A DNA stretch of 64,000 bases. Source: Burkholderia sp. MS389 (GTDB lineage: Bacteria > Pseudomonadota > Gammaproteobacteria > Burkholderiales > Burkholderiaceae). The translations under genes were made by a program, and so were the position numbers. The notes under the pieces were generated by a model. The model worked only from the letters and a program-made list of their open reading frames with translations. It was not told the DNA's origin and did not search any database. Location of the stretch: the NCBI RefSeq assembly GCF_016899425.1, contig NZ_CP045996.1:186001-250000 (forward strand). Reading direction: 5' to 3'. Shown in pieces: positions 44,954-53,024 of this stretch (positions within the stretch are counted from its first letter, which is position 1; the number at the start of each line of letters is the position of its first letter).

Positions 44954-45757
44954 GGTAGCGGTTTATGGGGTTCGTCTTTCTGTGCAAGCACACGTGTGTT
45001 TACATCTTTGGTAAACCACGTTTACTTCTTTAACTACTTTTAGACGGCTCACAGCCTTGTCTGGCAAGGGTTTGAGGGGTGTTCGGTACCCATTTATGGG
45101 AGCACAGGTGGAAGGGTTTGGGGTTTCAGGTCTGTGGATTTGGGGGTTGGGGTACCGTGTTGTGGGGAATCCGGGTTGTGGATATGGGGCGAACGTATCC
45201 GGTTATGGGAAATCGACCGTCAATCGCGCTCGGTAGTCGTCTATGGGAACACAGGAAGGTAGCCTTTTATGGGGGGCTTTTCTCGGTTGGTAGTCCGATG
45301 CGTGCACAGTGATTTTCTTCGGGTAGCCGGTTATGGGAAATCTGAAAGGTACCTATTTATGGGAGTCGGTCTCAGTCAATTTGCTGCCCTTTGCTCGGGG
45401 ACGCCGTGAAGCTTTCCCATAGACAGGGCTAAGGCCACGGACAGGTTACCGTCTATGGGGAAAACGAATAGTTGCCGTTTATGGGAGCGATTTCCACCTT
45501 CAATCCGGAAAGCAGCTGCGTCGACCCCGGTGACAGGTAGCCTCCTATGGGAAACGACAAAGGTAGCCCGTTATGGGAGAAAAAGGCGGCTGTGTTGCGG
45601 GGCACCACGAATCTTCCCGGCGATCTCGATTCCGTCCGTTTGCCCCCATGGATGGGTACCTTCGTATGGCAATTCTTGTGCCGGGTTGCCCTGTCGAGCC
45701 AGGAAAGGTAGCGGCTTTTGGGAGGTATTTTGATCAAAAGGTAGACGGATATGGGGC
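44954..45757 (+). repeat. Iteron array for the replication initiator
   Basis: About sixteen direct copies of a ~17-bp repeat, consensus GGTAGCCnnTTATGGGA. Starts read at 44954, 45085, 45151, 45173, 45194, 45232, 45258, 45322, 45348, 45444, 45470, 45536, 45562, 45655, 45707 and 45740; those at 45151 and 45173 are degenerate. One opposite-strand copy lies at about 45414-45432. Four pairs (45232/45258, 45322/45348, 45444/45470, 45536/45562) have an identical 26-bp offset. Iterons bind the cognate Rep protein for initiation and for copy control by pairing of origins. The array ends 150 bases before the initiator start and may also autoregulate that promoter. Confidence 0.92.
44989..45050. promoter_or_regulatory. 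AT-rich candidate unwinding element with palindromes
   Basis: It holds CACACGTGTG (44989-44998), the inverted repeat GTAAAC-CAC-GTTTAC (45011-45025) and an AT-rich run (TTTACTTCTTTAACTACTTT, 45021-45040). It lies between the first iteron and the main array, in a locally GC-poor stretch. A duplex-unwinding element is the natural reading; proof would need strand-opening data. Confidence 0.55.
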
Positions 45758-45906
45758 TCTGAACAAATCGTGAAACACGGATTTCTCATTACGTGTCAGA
45801 TAGTTAGCTCATATAGTGAAAGTAATGCTTGAGCAAGGGCGTTGCTCCGTGGCGCGAAAAGGTATAAAGTCCGCTCTCAATAAGGCAACCTTACCCGGAC
45901 ACCACG

Positions 45907-47223
45907 ATGCCGCGCAAGCCCGCAAGCAAAGGCTCAGACAAACAGGTTTCGCTGTTTCAGACACCCGAGCCGCCCGACTTGCTGCGCAAGGCGGTCCAGG
46001 CGATTCATATCGCACCGAAGTCGGGAAAGATCGGTCTGCAGCAGCGCAAGATGTTCAGCTCGTTGATCAAGAACGCACTTCGGCAGGAGGCGTTCGAACC
46101 GGGCCGGACGAGCTTCTCGATCTCGATCGCGTCGCTGTCGCACGAGAGCGGGCTGAACAGCAACAACACGAAGTACGTGAAGGATACGGTCAACTCGCTG
46201 ATCAGTACCGTCGTCAACTGGGACTACCTGGCCGCGGACCGTTCGACGGTCTGGAAAGCATCGGGCCTGCTCGCCGGCGCGGAGCTCGAGCAATCGGTGC
46301 TGAAGTACAGCTTCTCCGACCAGATTCGCAGCGAACTGCTCAATCCCGAGATCTACGCGCTGATCGATATGCGGATCGCTCGCGAGTTCCGGCGCTCGCA
46401 CTCGCTCGCGCTGTGGGAAAACACGGTGCGCTACGAAGGGATCGGCATCACCGCGAAGATTCCGCTGCCGAAATTCCGTGACCTCATTCTCGGCCAGGAC
46501 AAGGCGTCGCAGTCGTACAAGGAATACAAGCTGTTCAAGAGCAAGGTCCTGGTGCCGTGCATTCAGGAGGTGAACGAAGTATCGGATCACACGCTCGAGC
46601 TGATCGAACACAAATCCGGCCGCAGCGTGGAAGCCGTGCAGTTCAAGGTGACACGCAAGCAGAGCACCGATACGGTCGAAGACGGCGACGTCAAGAACGA
46701 AGCGCTGGTCGAGGAGGTCGCGAAGTTCGGCATTCCGCGTTCGGAGGCGCGCCGGCTGATCACGCAATACGGCGTGCAGCGCATCAAGGCGGCGATCGCC
46801 TATACGCTCAATCGGACCACGAAGAAAAATGCGGCGCCGGTCGACAACGTCGCCGCGTATTTCCGCAAGGCGCTGACGCACGGTTACACGCTGGCCGACG
46901 GGCAGGGAACCGAAGCGGCCGCACCGGCGAAGGAATCCGCGCAGAGCAAGCAGGAACAGATTCGCGACAAGTATCTGGCGGCGAAGGTCGAGGAAGCCGG
47001 CGCGTATTTCCGCGAGCTGGAGATCGACGACCAGACCAGGCTGATCGAGCGTTACAACGAGACGGTGGCGGGTTCGAAGGATCTGACGCTGTCGCCGAAG
47101 AAGAAGGCGAGCAAGCTCGCGCAGACCAGCTTCTTCCGCTGGCTGGCGCTCGATACGTGGGGCGAGCCGACCTCGGATGACCTGCTGGAATTCCTGCTGA
47201 AAAGCAGTCTCGCGGGCAACTGA
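45907..47223 (+). CDS. repA: Replication initiator protein, Rep_3 superfamily
   Basis: A 438-residue initiator. Residues ~25-260 show the two-winged-helix pattern of Rep_3 (RepE/Pi-type) initiators: NSLISTVVNWDYLA, SFSDQIRSELLNPEIYALIDMRIAREFRRSHSLALWENTVRYEGIG and a DNA-contacting SYKEYKLFKSKVLVPCIQEVNE. The ~180-residue C-terminal extension (FGIPRSEARRLITQYGVQRIKAAIAYTLNRTTKKNAAPVDNVAAYFRKAL...) is common in related chromosomal/megaplasmid initiators. It binds the iterons upstream and opens the origin. No strong ribosome binding site precedes the ATG, which fits low expression. It is convergent with parB across a large terminator hairpin. Confidence 0.93.
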   Translation: MPRKPASKGSDKQVSLFQTPEPPDLLRKAVQAIHIAPKSGKIGLQQRKMFSSLIKNALRQEAFEPGRTSFSISIASLSHESGLNSNNTKYVKDTVNSLISTVVNWDYLAADRSTVWKASGLLAGAELEQSVLKYSFSDQIRSELLNPEIYALIDMRIAREFRRSHSLALWENTVRYEGIGITAKIPLPKFRDLILGQDKASQSYKEYKLFKSKVLVPCIQEVNEVSDHTLELIEHKSGRSVEAVQFKVTRKQSTDTVEDGDVKNEALVEEVAKFGIPRSEARRLITQYGVQRIKAAIAYTLNRTTKKNAAPVDNVAAYFRKALTHGYTLADGQGTEAAAPAKESAQSKQEQIRDKYLAAKVEEAGAYFRELEIDDQTRLIERYNETVAGSKDLTLSPKKKASKLAQTSFFRWLALDTWGEPTSDDLLEFLLKSSLAGN

Positions 47224-47226
47224 AAG

Positions 47227-47306
47227 AGGCCTCGCCGTCGTGCGCGCCGTGCGCCGGACCCTGTTGTGGTCCGGCTGCGCGGCGCAGCGCGAAGGCGAGG
47301 CCTTTT
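47227..47306. terminator. Bidirectional terminator between repA and parB
   Basis: Outer stem AGGCCTCGCC / GGCGAGGCCT (10 bp) followed on the plus strand by TTTTG, and preceded by AAAG for the other direction. It encloses an inner hairpin GCCGGACC / GGTCCGGC. It begins four bases after the repA stop. Confidence 0.85.
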
Positions 47307-47318
47307 GCCGGTGGCGCG

Positions 47319-48350
47319 TTACTTTGGCGTTGCCGCCGCCAGATCGGCGACGTACGCGTCGATGACGGTCTTGAGCTTGTCGGCAAGCGCTTCCTGGTGG
47401 GATGCGTCGACGCCCTTGAGCTGCAGATCCAGACGTCCGTCCGGATAAGTCTTCAACTGACCGATTGCGCGCGATTCGAGTGCGAAGTCATGACGGACGC
47501 TATAGCGCGTCCGTCCGGGCTTCTTGGCGCCGTCGCTTTGCGCACGCAGGAAATTCTCGAGATCGCGGACGGATTTTTTCCGGTCGATCACGGCCGTCAG
47601 CAGCCGGTCGGCCGTCGGCTCGCCCAGGCGTTCGAAGATCAGCTTCAGAAAGTACGCGGCCTGCAGACCGACCACGTCGTTCGCACTCGCCATCCGCTCC
47701 AGCAGCGTGTTCGGCAGCGCGTTCAGCGACAGCGTCTTGCTGATCGATGCCTTGTCCTTGCCGATTTTTTCCGCCAGCGTGTTCTGGTCGGCAAAGACCT
47801 TCTCGTCGAGCAGACGTTTCCACGCGACCGCATCGTCGAAGATCGTCTGGCGTTCGTGATCGTGGTTCGCGCGGTACGCGATCGTATAGAGCTGCTCGGG
47901 CGTGTGATCGGTGCGGAACGTCGCATTGATCGTCTCGTCGCCGTTGATGCTCGTCGCACGCAGCCGGCGTTGCCCGTCGATCACGACGAGCTTGCCGGGA
48001 AATTCGGGGAGCCGCGTGACCTTGATCGGCTCGATCTGCCCTTCCCGTTTCAACGTCAGTGCGAGTTCGTGCAGGCTCGACTCCGAGTAGAACACGCGCG
48101 GGTTGAACGGGTTCGGAATGCAGTCCTTGACCAGTACTTTCTGCGGCGCGCCCAGATCGGGCGCACCGGCGGGCGCGGTTGCGGCCGGCGCACTGGCGGG
48201 CGCCGCTTCGACGACGGCAGCCGGTGCGGCCGCCGGCTCGGGCAGCCGCGTTTCGAGCGCCGCGTTTTCCTGCGCGAGTCCGCGCAACAGGCCGGCTGCC
48301 AGATGCAGGTTGCCGGTCGGCTTCTTGTCTTTCGAGGTGTCCTTAGCCAT
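47319..48350 (-). CDS. parB: ParB centromere-binding CTPase
   Basis: A 343-residue ParB. An Ala/Pro-rich N-terminal region (~residues 35-65) precedes the ParB/Srx-type nuclease-like domain with the CTP-binding motif IDGQRRLRAT (~125-133; chromosomal ParBs usually read GERR). The KorB/HTH domain (TLAEKIGKDKASISKTLSLNALP, ~191-213) recognises parS. The C-terminal ~70 residues should dimerise. ParB loads at parS, spreads as a CTP-dependent clamp and stimulates ParA. Its start overlaps the parA stop by eight bases, so parA-parB is one operon. Its parS sites are those at 49134-50461. Confidence 0.95.
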   Translation of the reverse strand: MAKDTSKDKKPTGNLHLAAGLLRGLAQENAALETRLPEPAAAPAAVVEAAPASAPAATAPAGAPDLGAPQKVLVKDCIPNPFNPRVFYSESSLHELALTLKREGQIEPIKVTRLPEFPGKLVVIDGQRRLRATSINGDETINATFRTDHTPEQLYTIAYRANHDHERQTIFDDAVAWKRLLDEKVFADQNTLAEKIGKDKASISKTLSLNALPNTLLERMASANDVVGLQAAYFLKLIFERLGEPTADRLLTAVIDRKKSVRDLENFLRAQSDGAKKPGRTRYSVRHDFALESRAIGQLKTYPDGRLDLQLKGVDASHQEALADKLKTVIDAYVADLAAATPK

Positions 48351-49038
48351 GGGCGGCTCCGGTAGCGCGCGTCGACGCGATGTATTGGGCCATTTCCGTG
48401 ACCAGTTTTTCGATTTCCGCGCGGGCTTCCTTCAGGCCCTTCAGGTATCGATTATGGTGATGGATCGTGGTGCCGAGCGCGAACGTCTGACGATAGACCT
48501 CGCGTTGCGCGATCTGGCTGTCGAGCAGATGCTCCCCTATTTCTTCAGCTCGTAAAATTTTTAAAATTTCTTCACGCATTTTAGTTTTTCCATTAACGCT
48601 ATTCAGCATTAATGCGGAAGAAAGTTGAGGATTTCGAACGGCGCGCATCGACTCGATCATGCGGATCATTGCAACCGTGCTGTACAGATCGGCCGGCGAC
48701 GGCGAAAGCGGCACCAGGCAGAAGTCCGCCACTTCGAGGACGGATGCAATACGTGGATCTTCGAGGTTGCCGGGGCAGTCGACGACGATCACGTCGAAGT
48801 TCGCGTCCTGTTTCTTGATTTCGCCGCCGATGCCGCGGCCGGCAGGCGCCAGCGACAGGACCGTCATCGGGAGCGTGTTCTCGCCACTTGTGACCCACCG
48901 GACGGAAGTGCCTTGAGGGTCGGCATCGATCAGCGCGACCTTATTGCCGCCGGCTTCGAATGCCGCCGCGATGTTGACGGAGATGGTTGTCTTTCCAGTT
49001 CCACCTTTTTGATTACTGACGGCGATCTTGAAAGCCAT
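48343..49038 (-). CDS. parA: ParA partition ATPase (short form, no N-terminal HTH)
   Basis: A 231-residue deviant-Walker ATPase: SNQKGGTGKTT (signature Lys plus P-loop), switch I DADPQGTSVRW, and Walker B-like VIVVDCPGN. It lacks the N-terminal DNA-binding domain of type Ia ParAs, so autoregulation may depend on ParB or another factor. ATP-bound ParA coats the nucleoid and pulls ParB-parS complexes apart. A textbook Shine-Dalgarno (AGGAGG, six bases before ATG) implies efficient translation. Upstream lies the parS-rich gene-free region, with the nearest parS 96 bases from the start. Confidence 0.95.
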   Translation of the reverse strand: MAFKIAVSNQKGGTGKTTISVNIAAAFEAGGNKVALIDADPQGTSVRWVTSGENTLPMTVLSLAPAGRGIGGEIKKQDANFDVIVVDCPGNLEDPRIASVLEVADFCLVPLSPSPADLYSTVAMIRMIESMRAVRNPQLSSALMLNSVNGKTKMREEILKILRAEEIGEHLLDSQIAQREVYRQTFALGTTIHHHNRYLKGLKEARAEIEKLVTEMAQYIASTRATGAAHG

Positions 49039-49133
49039 TGAATTCCTCCTAGGAGTTTTACGTAATATAGGCAGTTATTCATAGGTTGTCTACAAAAGTG
49101 TTCAATGCTATGGATGTTTTATTGGTCGTTGTG

Positions 49134-49149
49134 GTTGTTACGTGACAAG
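49134..49149. promoter_or_regulatory. parS: parS site 1
   Basis: GTTGTTACGTGACAAG; two differences from the perfect palindrome. It is nearest to parA and could also contribute to parAB autoregulation. Confidence 0.8.
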
Positions 49150-49369
49150 TAGACCGAATAGCTAAGCGTTATTCGAGAGTAGCGATTCGATAAAAAACCA
49201 TCGATCTCGGTTGCAAAAGAACGAACGACAAATGTGAGGGAAGCCGACGGTCTTTGGGGTCCATAACGAGATCTTGTGGAGAGACTTGGCGTTTTGGCGT
49301 GCGTAGATCTCATTCGAAATTCGATACGAATCCATGTCGGTGATGATGTTGGCCACGGGGAAACAGAGG

Positions 49370-49385
49370 GTTGTCACGTGACAAG
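49370..49385. promoter_or_regulatory. parS: parS site 2
   Basis: GTTGTCACGTGACAAG; a perfect 14-bp core palindrome with one outer mismatch. Confidence 0.9.
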
Positions 49386-49538
49386 TCGCTGGATCTCCGA
49401 TTTCTCTTGGGCCGTACGCCGTGAGGAACTGTTCCATACGCTGCGTCTCGGATTCCGCAGGAACGTCAGAAATTTCCTTACTTCAATTGTCGATGCGCGC
49501 GGCGCGTGACCATATACCCCTCGTCGGTACCGAGGTGA

Positions 49539-49554
49539 GTTGTCACGTGACAAA
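49539..49554. promoter_or_regulatory. parS: parS site 3
   Basis: GTTGTCACGTGACAAA; a perfect core palindrome with one outer mismatch. Confidence 0.9.
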
Positions 49555-49704
49555 TGGATTCCGACGCATCTCCTAACGGGCACTCCGCGATCATCAGGGA
49601 GTCGTCGTGGTTGGCGTGTGCTCGTGGCGTACAGGGCTTATTGCTAGGGAGGAACGGCATCGTCGACAGTTTTCGGTCTCGGCTCGTCACTGAATCGCTA
49701 GCGA

Positions 49705-49720
49705 GTTGTCACGTGACAAC
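49705..49720. promoter_or_regulatory. parS: parS site 4
   Basis: GTTGTCACGTGACAAC, a perfect 16-bp palindrome. Confidence 0.93.
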
Positions 49721-50445
49721 AGGAGCCGGTGTCTGGAAGACTCGTGCGGCAGGCGGGCTGTATATGAAGGGAAGAGTCCCGCGCGAGGGTTGCAAACGAG
49801 CGTCTCGGTAGCGTGGTCGGGACATCATCGGGCCGTTATTCCGCTATCGTCGCATGGACGCTCACGTGTCGAAGCTATGCGTCAGAACAACTGCTGAGGT
49901 GCGCCCCCACGACGATATCGTGGCGACTATGATGTGTCCCCATTTACGCGGTGGAGCGAAATTAGTGTTGCTGCTCGTGTCGGCTAACAGGGGAGGCTGT
50001 CTCGTGGCAAGTATCAATTCACCGTGCCCTGGAGAGGTTCGACGTGCGCGAGATCGCCGCGTATACCGGCCGCAATGGGTGATGAATCCATGTGCCAGGG
50101 ACATGTGCCAACCCAAACGGATCGGGTCGTGAAACATTCGCCGAAAATCGATGCTCGCCGGAAATCCTTGTGTGGCAATGGCTTGCGCCACATTCTTCAT
50201 CCTGTTTCACGCGAAATGAGCGCGAAAAAGCTTGGAAATGGGGGCGTATGCTATTTCAGTGCGACGGCGTTGGGGAACGGCCCAATCGCAGGTAGATTCG
50301 TCTTGATCGATACGTGATTTGTAGTTTATGAGACGTTTTGTGGCGGGGCGCAGCTAGAGGTTGTCGACGTGTCGGGGGATCACTCCACCACTGTGTGGCA
50401 TCGAGCCGCCAATTCGGCATCAAGTGGGCTTGGTATTTAGCGCCG

Positions 50446-50461
50446 GTTGTCACGTGACAAC
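50446..50461. promoter_or_regulatory. parS: parS site 5
   Basis: GTTGTCACGTGACAAC, a perfect 16-bp palindrome, ~740 bases beyond site 4 and ~210 bases from the 3' end of the AraC gene. Confidence 0.93.
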
Positions 50462-50671
50462 GCATGTGCCGAGCCCCAGATTCGTGAAATCGCGAAATAT
50501 GGAGCGGAGAAGCTGAGGCCGGGGAGTCGTCGAGCAGGACTCTGGAGCGCCGCCGGTACAACATGATCTTACAGAGTGGCGCGCGTCCCCTTAAACTGCA
50601 TGCGACAAATCCAGCCCCGTACTTTGCGAATCCCATCGAAGCCCGTACATCGCTACCGTCCGCGCTCGCGA

Positions 50672-51688
50672 TCAATAACTCGCCACGATCGACAGAGCGA
50701 CGTCCGCGCCACCTCGCAGGCTATCGATATCCCGTCGCGGAGAATTACCGAACAGCCGACTATATTCCCGATTGAACTGCGTTGGGCTCGCGTACCCGAC
50801 CCTGAACGCCGCCGACGCTGCATCGAGCCGCTCCGCCAGCATCAGCCGACGCGCCTCGTTGAGTCGTATCCATTTCTGATACTGCAACGGACTCATGCCG
50901 GTGAGCTGACGGAAGTGATGATGGAAGGTCGAACTGCTCATCTGAACTTGCGCCGCGAGATCATCGACGCGCAACGATTCGTCGTAGTGAGCGCGCAACC
51001 ACCGGATCGCGCGCGACACGCGGTTGCACTGACTGCCGGTGGACGCAATCTGGCGCAGGCGCGCGCCCTGGTCGCTCGTCAGCAGCCGATAGTAGATTTC
51101 CCGCTCGATATACGGTGCGAGAACGGCAATCGCGTTCGGGTCGTCCAGCAGCGCGAGTAGCCGGTTCAGCGCGTCGTACAGCGGTTCGGTCATGTCGCCG
51201 ACGACGAGTCCGCGGCCAGCCGGCGCATCGTCGTGATCCGGCGCGACTTGCATCATCAGTTCGGCCATGACGCGGAAATCGAGCTTGAGGCCGAGCCCGA
51301 GAAACGGTTTGTCGGGACTGGCCTCGATGATTTGCGTCGAACCGGGCAGATCGAGCGACGTGATCAGAAAGCGGTCGGCGTCATAGATATACGCATCCCC
51401 GCTCTGTATGACCCGCTTCGCGCCCTGAACGACGAGGCCGAAGCTCGGCTCGACCATGCATTCCATCGGCAGCGTCGGCGCTTCCCTTCGATGAAAGCTG
51501 AGATTGGGAATGGCCGTGTTGAGGTGATCGACACCTTCGGTCCATCTCGCGACGCGCTCTGCGAGCGCCTGCCGCAATTCGTTCTCGCGGCTGCGGCGGG
51601 TCGAACGGTGGCCTGCCTGGTCGAATGCCGTGATGGCGACATCATCGTCTCGTTGGCCGGGCATGTATCGGACGGGTACCGGATGCAT
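50672..51688 (-). CDS. AraC-family regulator with AraC_N domain
   Basis: About 338 residues from the ATG at 51688. The N-terminal AraC_N domain (PNLSFHRREAPTLPMECMVEPSFGLVVQGAKRVIQSGDAYIYDADRFLITSLDLPG) is followed by a double HTH (VDDLAAQVQMSSSTFHHHFRQLTGMSPLQYQKWIRLNEARRLM). It is a paralogue of the regulator at 38354. A longer frame upstream is low-complexity and arginine-rich, so the ATG at 51688, with a GAGAAG-like site before it, is preferred; another ATG follows eight codons later. The MBL-fold gene upstream on the same strand (128 bases) may be a target or partner. Confidence 0.85.
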   Translation of the reverse strand: MHPVPVRYMPGQRDDDVAITAFDQAGHRSTRRSRENELRQALAERVARWTEGVDHLNTAIPNLSFHRREAPTLPMECMVEPSFGLVVQGAKRVIQSGDAYIYDADRFLITSLDLPGSTQIIEASPDKPFLGLGLKLDFRVMAELMMQVAPDHDDAPAGRGLVVGDMTEPLYDALNRLLALLDDPNAIAVLAPYIEREIYYRLLTSDQGARLRQIASTGSQCNRVSRAIRWLRAHYDESLRVDDLAAQVQMSSSTFHHHFRQLTGMSPLQYQKWIRLNEARRLMLAERLDAASAAFRVGYASPTQFNREYSRLFGNSPRRDIDSLRGGADVALSIVASY

Positions 51689-51815
51689 GACTTCTCTACT
51701 CAGGTAATCGGGTCGACAGGCAGCCGTCGACGTGCAGGGGAGGCGGGCAACGCATTCACCACCCGGAATCGCGGCACGGTCATCTTCCCGGCAGGCACGC
51801 GCAGCGACTGGCGGA

Positions 51816-52940
51816 CTACTTCGTCGCCTGCGATGCGCAAAGCTGCCAGCGTCGCGATTTCGCCGCCGGCGCTGCCGCGCGCTCGTCGACCGCGCGCCAC
51901 CAGCGCGCGCCACGATGCGGCGCGTCGAGATCGAGGTGTTCGCCCATTCTCGGTGTTGACAGTTCGATGCCGCGTACGAGCGCCAACGCCGTGACACGCT
52001 CGAACGGCTCCTGCCAGCGATGCATGGCGAGGTCGAACGTGCCGTTGTGGATCGGGACTAGCCAGCGTCCGCGCAAATCGATGTGCGCCTGCACGGTTTC
52101 TTCCGGCTGCATGTGCACGTACGGCCATTGCGCATCATAGGCGCCTGTTTCGATCAGCGTGACGTCGAACGGCCCGAGGCGCTCGCCGATCTCCCGGAAG
52201 CCATCGAAATAACCCGTATCGCCGCTGAAGAATACGCGCAGGTCGTCGTCGACGATCACCCACGACGCCCACAGCGTACTGTTACCGTCGAACAGGCTAC
52301 GCCCGGAGAAGTGCTGGGCGGGCGTAGCCGTCAGCGTCAGCCCGGCCACGTCCGCGCTTTGCCACCAGTCGAGCTGGCGAACCTTGTCCGCGTCGATGCC
52401 CCATTCGATCAATCGATCGCCGACACCCAGCGTCGTCACGAACACGCCGGTGGTGGAGGCAAGCGCGAGCACCGTGTCGCGATCGAGGTGATCGTAATGA
52501 TCGTGCGACAGGATCACGCCGCGCAGCGGCGGAAGATCTTCCAGCGCGATCGGCGGCGCATGAAAGCGCTTGGGGCCGATGCGCCGAAACGGCGACGCGC
52601 GCTCGGCGAACACCGGATCGGTCAGCCAGAATTCGCCGCGCAGCTTCAGCAACAGCGTCGAATGGCCGAGCCGGTACAGGCTGCGATCGGGCGCCGCGTC
52701 GAGTTCCGCGCGGGTCAGCGAATCGACGGGGAGGGCGCCGGCCGGCACGGTATGACGCGGCTTGTTGACCAGCATGTTCCATGCGATGCCCAGCGTCTTG
52801 CCCAATCCTTCGGCGGGCCGCGGCGCGACATTGGCAAAGCGCTCGCCGTTGTGCTGCGGCGAACCGCCGGACAGCGTCCGGCCGCGGCGGGCCGCCGCAA
52901 AGCCCAGAATGCGGTGAATCAAAACGAGAGGCGATGCCAT
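51816..52940 (-). CDS. Metallo-beta-lactamase-fold hydrolase (NAPE-PLD/UlaG-like)
   Basis: A 374-residue MBL-fold enzyme. The metal-binding motif is LSHDHYDHLDRD (H146, H148, D150, H151), with later ligands in ATPAQHFSGR, FFSGDTGYFDGF and LVPIHNGTFDLAMHRW. The pattern matches the bacterial NAPE-PLD-like subfamily, which acts on phosphodiester-type lipids; true substrates are mostly unknown. A hydrophobic N-terminus (MASPLVLIHRILGFAAA) could be a membrane anchor. It is divergent from a TetR gene with operator-like repeats between, so it is probably TetR-repressed. Confidence 0.88.
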   Translation of the reverse strand: MASPLVLIHRILGFAAARRGRTLSGGSPQHNGERFANVAPRPAEGLGKTLGIAWNMLVNKPRHTVPAGALPVDSLTRAELDAAPDRSLYRLGHSTLLLKLRGEFWLTDPVFAERASPFRRIGPKRFHAPPIALEDLPPLRGVILSHDHYDHLDRDTVLALASTTGVFVTTLGVGDRLIEWGIDADKVRQLDWWQSADVAGLTLTATPAQHFSGRSLFDGNSTLWASWVIVDDDLRVFFSGDTGYFDGFREIGERLGPFDVTLIETGAYDAQWPYVHMQPEETVQAHIDLRGRWLVPIHNGTFDLAMHRWQEPFERVTALALVRGIELSTPRMGEHLDLDAPHRGARWWRAVDERAAAPAAKSRRWQLCASQATK

Positions 52941-52964
52941 GTCCGGTTCGTCCGAAGAATAAAG

Positions 52965-53004
52965 TACACTAAACAGTGTAGTTTATTTTTGAGATAAGTA
53001 AACT
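52965..53004. promoter_or_regulatory. Operator-like palindromes between MBL-fold and TetR genes
   Basis: TACACT-AAAC-AGTGTA (52965-52980), a 6-bp-arm palindrome, is followed by AGTTTA (52980-52985) facing TAAACT (52999-53004). It lies in the 84-base divergent promoter gap, the expected position for TetR binding. Confidence 0.7.
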
Positions 53005-53024
53005 GCCCGGTGTAAAATTTCTGT

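Larger units (their letters stand above)
43561..45906. other. Replication origin region of a secondary replicon
   Basis: 2.35 kb without a protein gene, upstream of the Rep_3-type initiator. Contents from left to right: a lone inverted iteron-like copy (43925); a degenerate direct copy (44347-44363); a TGTGGATGA match to the DnaA box (44292-44300); two inverted iterons (44754, 44795); an AT-rich patch with palindromes (44989-45050); and a dense iteron array (45085-45757). This arrangement of iterons, DnaA-box-like sites, AT-rich stretch and adjacent rep gene is what an iteron-controlled origin looks like. Strand-melting and start sites cannot be fixed by eye. Confidence 0.85.
49039..50671. 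other. Centromere region with parS cluster
   Basis: 1.63 kb without a convincing gene between parA and the AraC gene. It contains five strong parS palindromes (49134, 49370, 49539, 49705, 50446). A sixth, degenerate GCTGTCTCGTGGCAAG lies at 49996-50011. TGTTTCACGCGAAATG at 50213-50228 resembles chromosome-1 parS. Spacing between the first four strong sites is about 235, 170 and 165 bases. The long gene-free stretch is consistent with a ParB loading zone. Confidence 0.85.

Noticed and set aside
44125..45312. Short open frames within the origin region as possible small genes
   Set aside because: They overlap iterons, lack ribosome binding sites and show no recognisable protein features.
44954..45757. 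CRISPR array interpretation of the repeats
   Set aside because: Repeats are only ~17 bp, degenerate, with spacers of irregular length (from about 5 to over 100 bases) and no cas genes; iterons explain them.
49162..50210. Short open frames in the parS region
   Set aside because: They run through parS palindromes on both strands and have no protein-like composition or ribosome binding sites.
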